13,147 bases of DNA, taken from NCBI GenBank assembly GCA_946494345.1, contig CAMMBX010000024.1, positions 1 through 13,147 on the forward strand, in the 5' to 3' direction. The notes under the pieces are model-generated. The model had not been told where the DNA came from, searched no databases, and saw only the letters and a program-made list of their open reading frames with translations. This DNA comes from an uncultured Mycoplasmatota bacterium (GTDB lineage Bacteria > Bacillota_I > Bacilli_A > RF39 > UBA660). Positions 11,975-13,147 of the stretch are shown here, piece by piece; position 1 is the first letter of the stretch, and every line of letters starts with the position of its first letter. The translations under genes were made by a program, and so were the position numbers.

Positions 11975-13126
11975 ATGGAAGTATATTTAGAATCAATTAA
12001 GACTGCTTTTCTTATCTTTCCCCTACTAGCTTTTTTAATAACTCTACCTTATCTCTTAATACAATATCATAAATATGGTTCTGTACCTTTAATTAGAAGT
12101 AGTATTGTTTATACCTTTATCCTTTACTTACTAACAGCATATTTCCTTGTAATATTGCCACTACCGAGTAAAGAAGAAGTTATAGCCATGCCTACAAAAG
12201 TACCACAACTTATCCCTTTTGCCTTTGTAGGTGACTTTGTAGAGGCATTTAAAGAATCAAATGGTGTACTTACATTTCTAAAGTCACCAATTGTTTATAC
12301 AACACTTTTTAATGTTGCAATTACTGTTCCCTTTGGAATCTACTTAAGATATTACTTTAAGAAAAAATGGTATACTACTATCATTTATACATTTTTATTA
12401 AGTCTATTCTTTGAAATAACTCAGCTTACAGGTCTTTATGGCATTTATCCAAAAGCATATCGCCTTTTCGATGTTGATGATTTAATAATTAATACCTTAG
12501 GAGGACTAATAGGCTATCTAGTTACACCAATTGTTACTATATTTTTACCAGATAGAGACAAAATAGATAAATTATCTTATAAAAGAGGTAAAGTAGTCTC
12601 AATATATAGACGTTTTCTAGCTTTCCTAATAGATATCTTTATCTTTGCAACTATAATGTTTATAATGCTCGCTTTATTAAATTTTAATGACTTTGTGTTA
12701 CCTTTAATAATAACAACAGCAATTTATTATGTAATTTTACCAACTATAACCTCCCATACTTTAGGAAAATACCTTGTCAAAATAAAATTAGAAAGTAAAA
12801 ACAAACATAAACACTTATCTATATTTATAAGACAAGTAATCCTTTATTTTGGAATAGTCTTTGGACCACTTATTTTTATAGAATTAAATCAATATATTAA
12901 TGGTCTTATAACATTATTTTACATTTTATTTGTAATATATGCTTATTTTGAAATATTTTTAAAATTCTTTGGACGTAAAAAGCCTTTAATATATGAAAGA
13001 TTAACTAAAACAGAAAACATAAGCACAGTCTATTATATAGAACACGAGGAAAATGAACCTAGTCAAGATACTAAAAGTGTGATAAACTATAACAAAGAGG
13101 AGGTTAAAGATGAAAGTAGAGATTAA
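11975..13126 (+). CDS. VanZ-like and RDD-domain fused membrane protein
   Basis: This is a predicted polytopic membrane protein with two known modules; its function is unknown. Residues 1-192 form a VanZ-like domain with hydrophobic segments near 10-30, 43-63, 104-124, 134-148 and 170-191, and the family hallmark FFEITQLTG...YRLFDVDDLIINTLGGLIGY (145-181). Residues 207-330 form an RDD domain, starting YRRFLAFLIDI with the conserved Arg and Asp, continuing through TSHTLGKYLVKIKL and IRQ, with segments near 212-235, 239-258, 285-305 and 310-330. A charged cytoplasmic-type tail (334-383) is rich in Glu, Asp and Lys. VanZ-RDD fusions occur in other Bacillota; VanZ of the vanA cluster gives low-level teicoplanin resistance, but no resistance role should be inferred here. 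It follows gpsA by 12 bp with a weak ribosome site (AGGAT), suggesting one operon. Confidence 0.85.
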   Translation: MEVYLESIKTAFLIFPLLAFLITLPYLLIQYHKYGSVPLIRSSIVYTFILYLLTAYFLVILPLPSKEEVIAMPTKVPQLIPFAFVGDFVEAFKESNGVLTFLKSPIVYTTLFNVAITVPFGIYLRYYFKKKWYTTIIYTFLLSLFFEITQLTGLYGIYPKAYRLFDVDDLIINTLGGLIGYLVTPIVTIFLPDRDKIDKLSYKRGKVVSIYRRFLAFLIDIFIFATIMFIMLALLNFNDFVLPLIITTAIYYVILPTITSHTLGKYLVKIKLESKNKHKHLSIFIRQVILYFGIVFGPLIFIELNQYINGLITLFYILFVIYAYFEIFLKFFGRKKPLIYERLTKTENISTVYYIEHEENEPSQDTKSVINYNKEEVKDESRD

Positions 13127-13147
13127 AAAAGTAATTTGGCCATCTTT
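13110..13147 (+). CDS. start of an unidentified gene, cut by the window end
   Basis: ATG 13110 is preceded by GAGGAGG (13097-13103) with 6-nt spacing, the strongest ribosome site on the plus strand. It opens a frame reading MKVEIKKVIWPS to the window edge. It overlaps the end of the VanZ-RDD gene by 17 bp, so it is probably translationally coupled third gene of the gpsA operon. It does not look like HU (hbs), the neighbour of spoIVA in B. subtilis. Too little is present to identify. Confidence 0.65.
   Translation, partial: MKVEIKKVIWPS

Noticed and set aside
11975..13126. Glycopeptide resistance gene because of the VanZ domain
   Set aside because: VanZ-like domains are widespread in Bacillota without resistance, no other van genes are present, and the RDD fusion is unlike the resistance-cluster protein.
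1..13147. CRISPR array, insertion sequence, prophage, tRNA or rRNA
   Set aside because: No spaced direct repeats, transposase or phage proteins, att-like duplications or cloverleaf sequences were seen; base and codon use look uniform.
13110..13147. Partial gene as hbs (HU), by analogy with the B. subtilis spoIVA region
   Set aside because: The visible N-terminus MKVEIKKVIWPS does not resemble HU.

Overview
The window is AT-rich DNA from a Gram-positive, low-GC bacterium of the Bacillota (Firmicutes). The clearest markers are two sporulation proteins, SpoIVA and a probable SpoVIF. Der, GpsA and SpoIVA lie within 9 kb of each other, and in Bacillus subtilis der, gpsA and spoIVA are also close neighbours. 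High coding density, short gaps, many small genes and very low GC fit a Bacilli/Erysipelotrichia-like or RF39-like gut lineage, but I cannot place it more precisely from sequence alone. The standard bacterial code reads every gene to full length. TGA is used neither as a stop nor inside any of the 15 complete genes.

Layout. (1) 93-2906, plus strand: a sigma-A-type promoter, then ackA (acetate kinase), a DHH/DHHA1 phosphoesterase (nrnA-like) and the ribosome-assembly GTPase engB/ysxC, closed by an intrinsic terminator. (2) 2932-3339, plus: a 135-residue orphan protein convergent with spoIVA. (3) 3336-4817, minus: spoIVA, divergent from (4) 4892-5929, plus: an alpha/beta-hydrolase of the DUF2974 (Mbeg1-like) type. 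(5) 5949-7504, minus: a B12-binding radical SAM protein followed by spoVIF. (6) 7562-9622, minus: a tight operon of der, a 61-residue SHOCT-like protein and a CYTH-domain protein. (7) 9662-10519, plus: a YjdF/DUF2238-like membrane protein. (8) 10540-10791, minus: a small XRE-type regulator whose promoter region carries TGGYTA repeats. (9) 10952 to the end, plus: gpsA, a VanZ-RDD membrane protein and the start of one more gene.

Most of this is housekeeping: acetate/ATP metabolism, nucleotide turnover, 50S assembly (EngB and Der) and phospholipid precursor supply (GpsA). The sporulation genes (spore coat base layer and late coat/spore maturation) are interleaved with it.

The most interesting signals are regulatory. 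The spoVIF Shine-Dalgarno sequence lies in the 3' arm of a hairpin whose 5' arm overlaps a sigma-K-like -10 box. Read-through RNA would therefore hide the ribosome site, while RNA started at the local promoter would expose it. Predicted promoters across the window repeatedly place the start of transcription at or just before the Shine-Dalgarno site, giving leaders of roughly 11-26 nt. Intrinsic terminators repeatedly contain the stop codon inside the hairpin. No mobile element, CRISPR array, tRNA or rRNA was seen, and no gene-free stretch exceeds about 210 bases.
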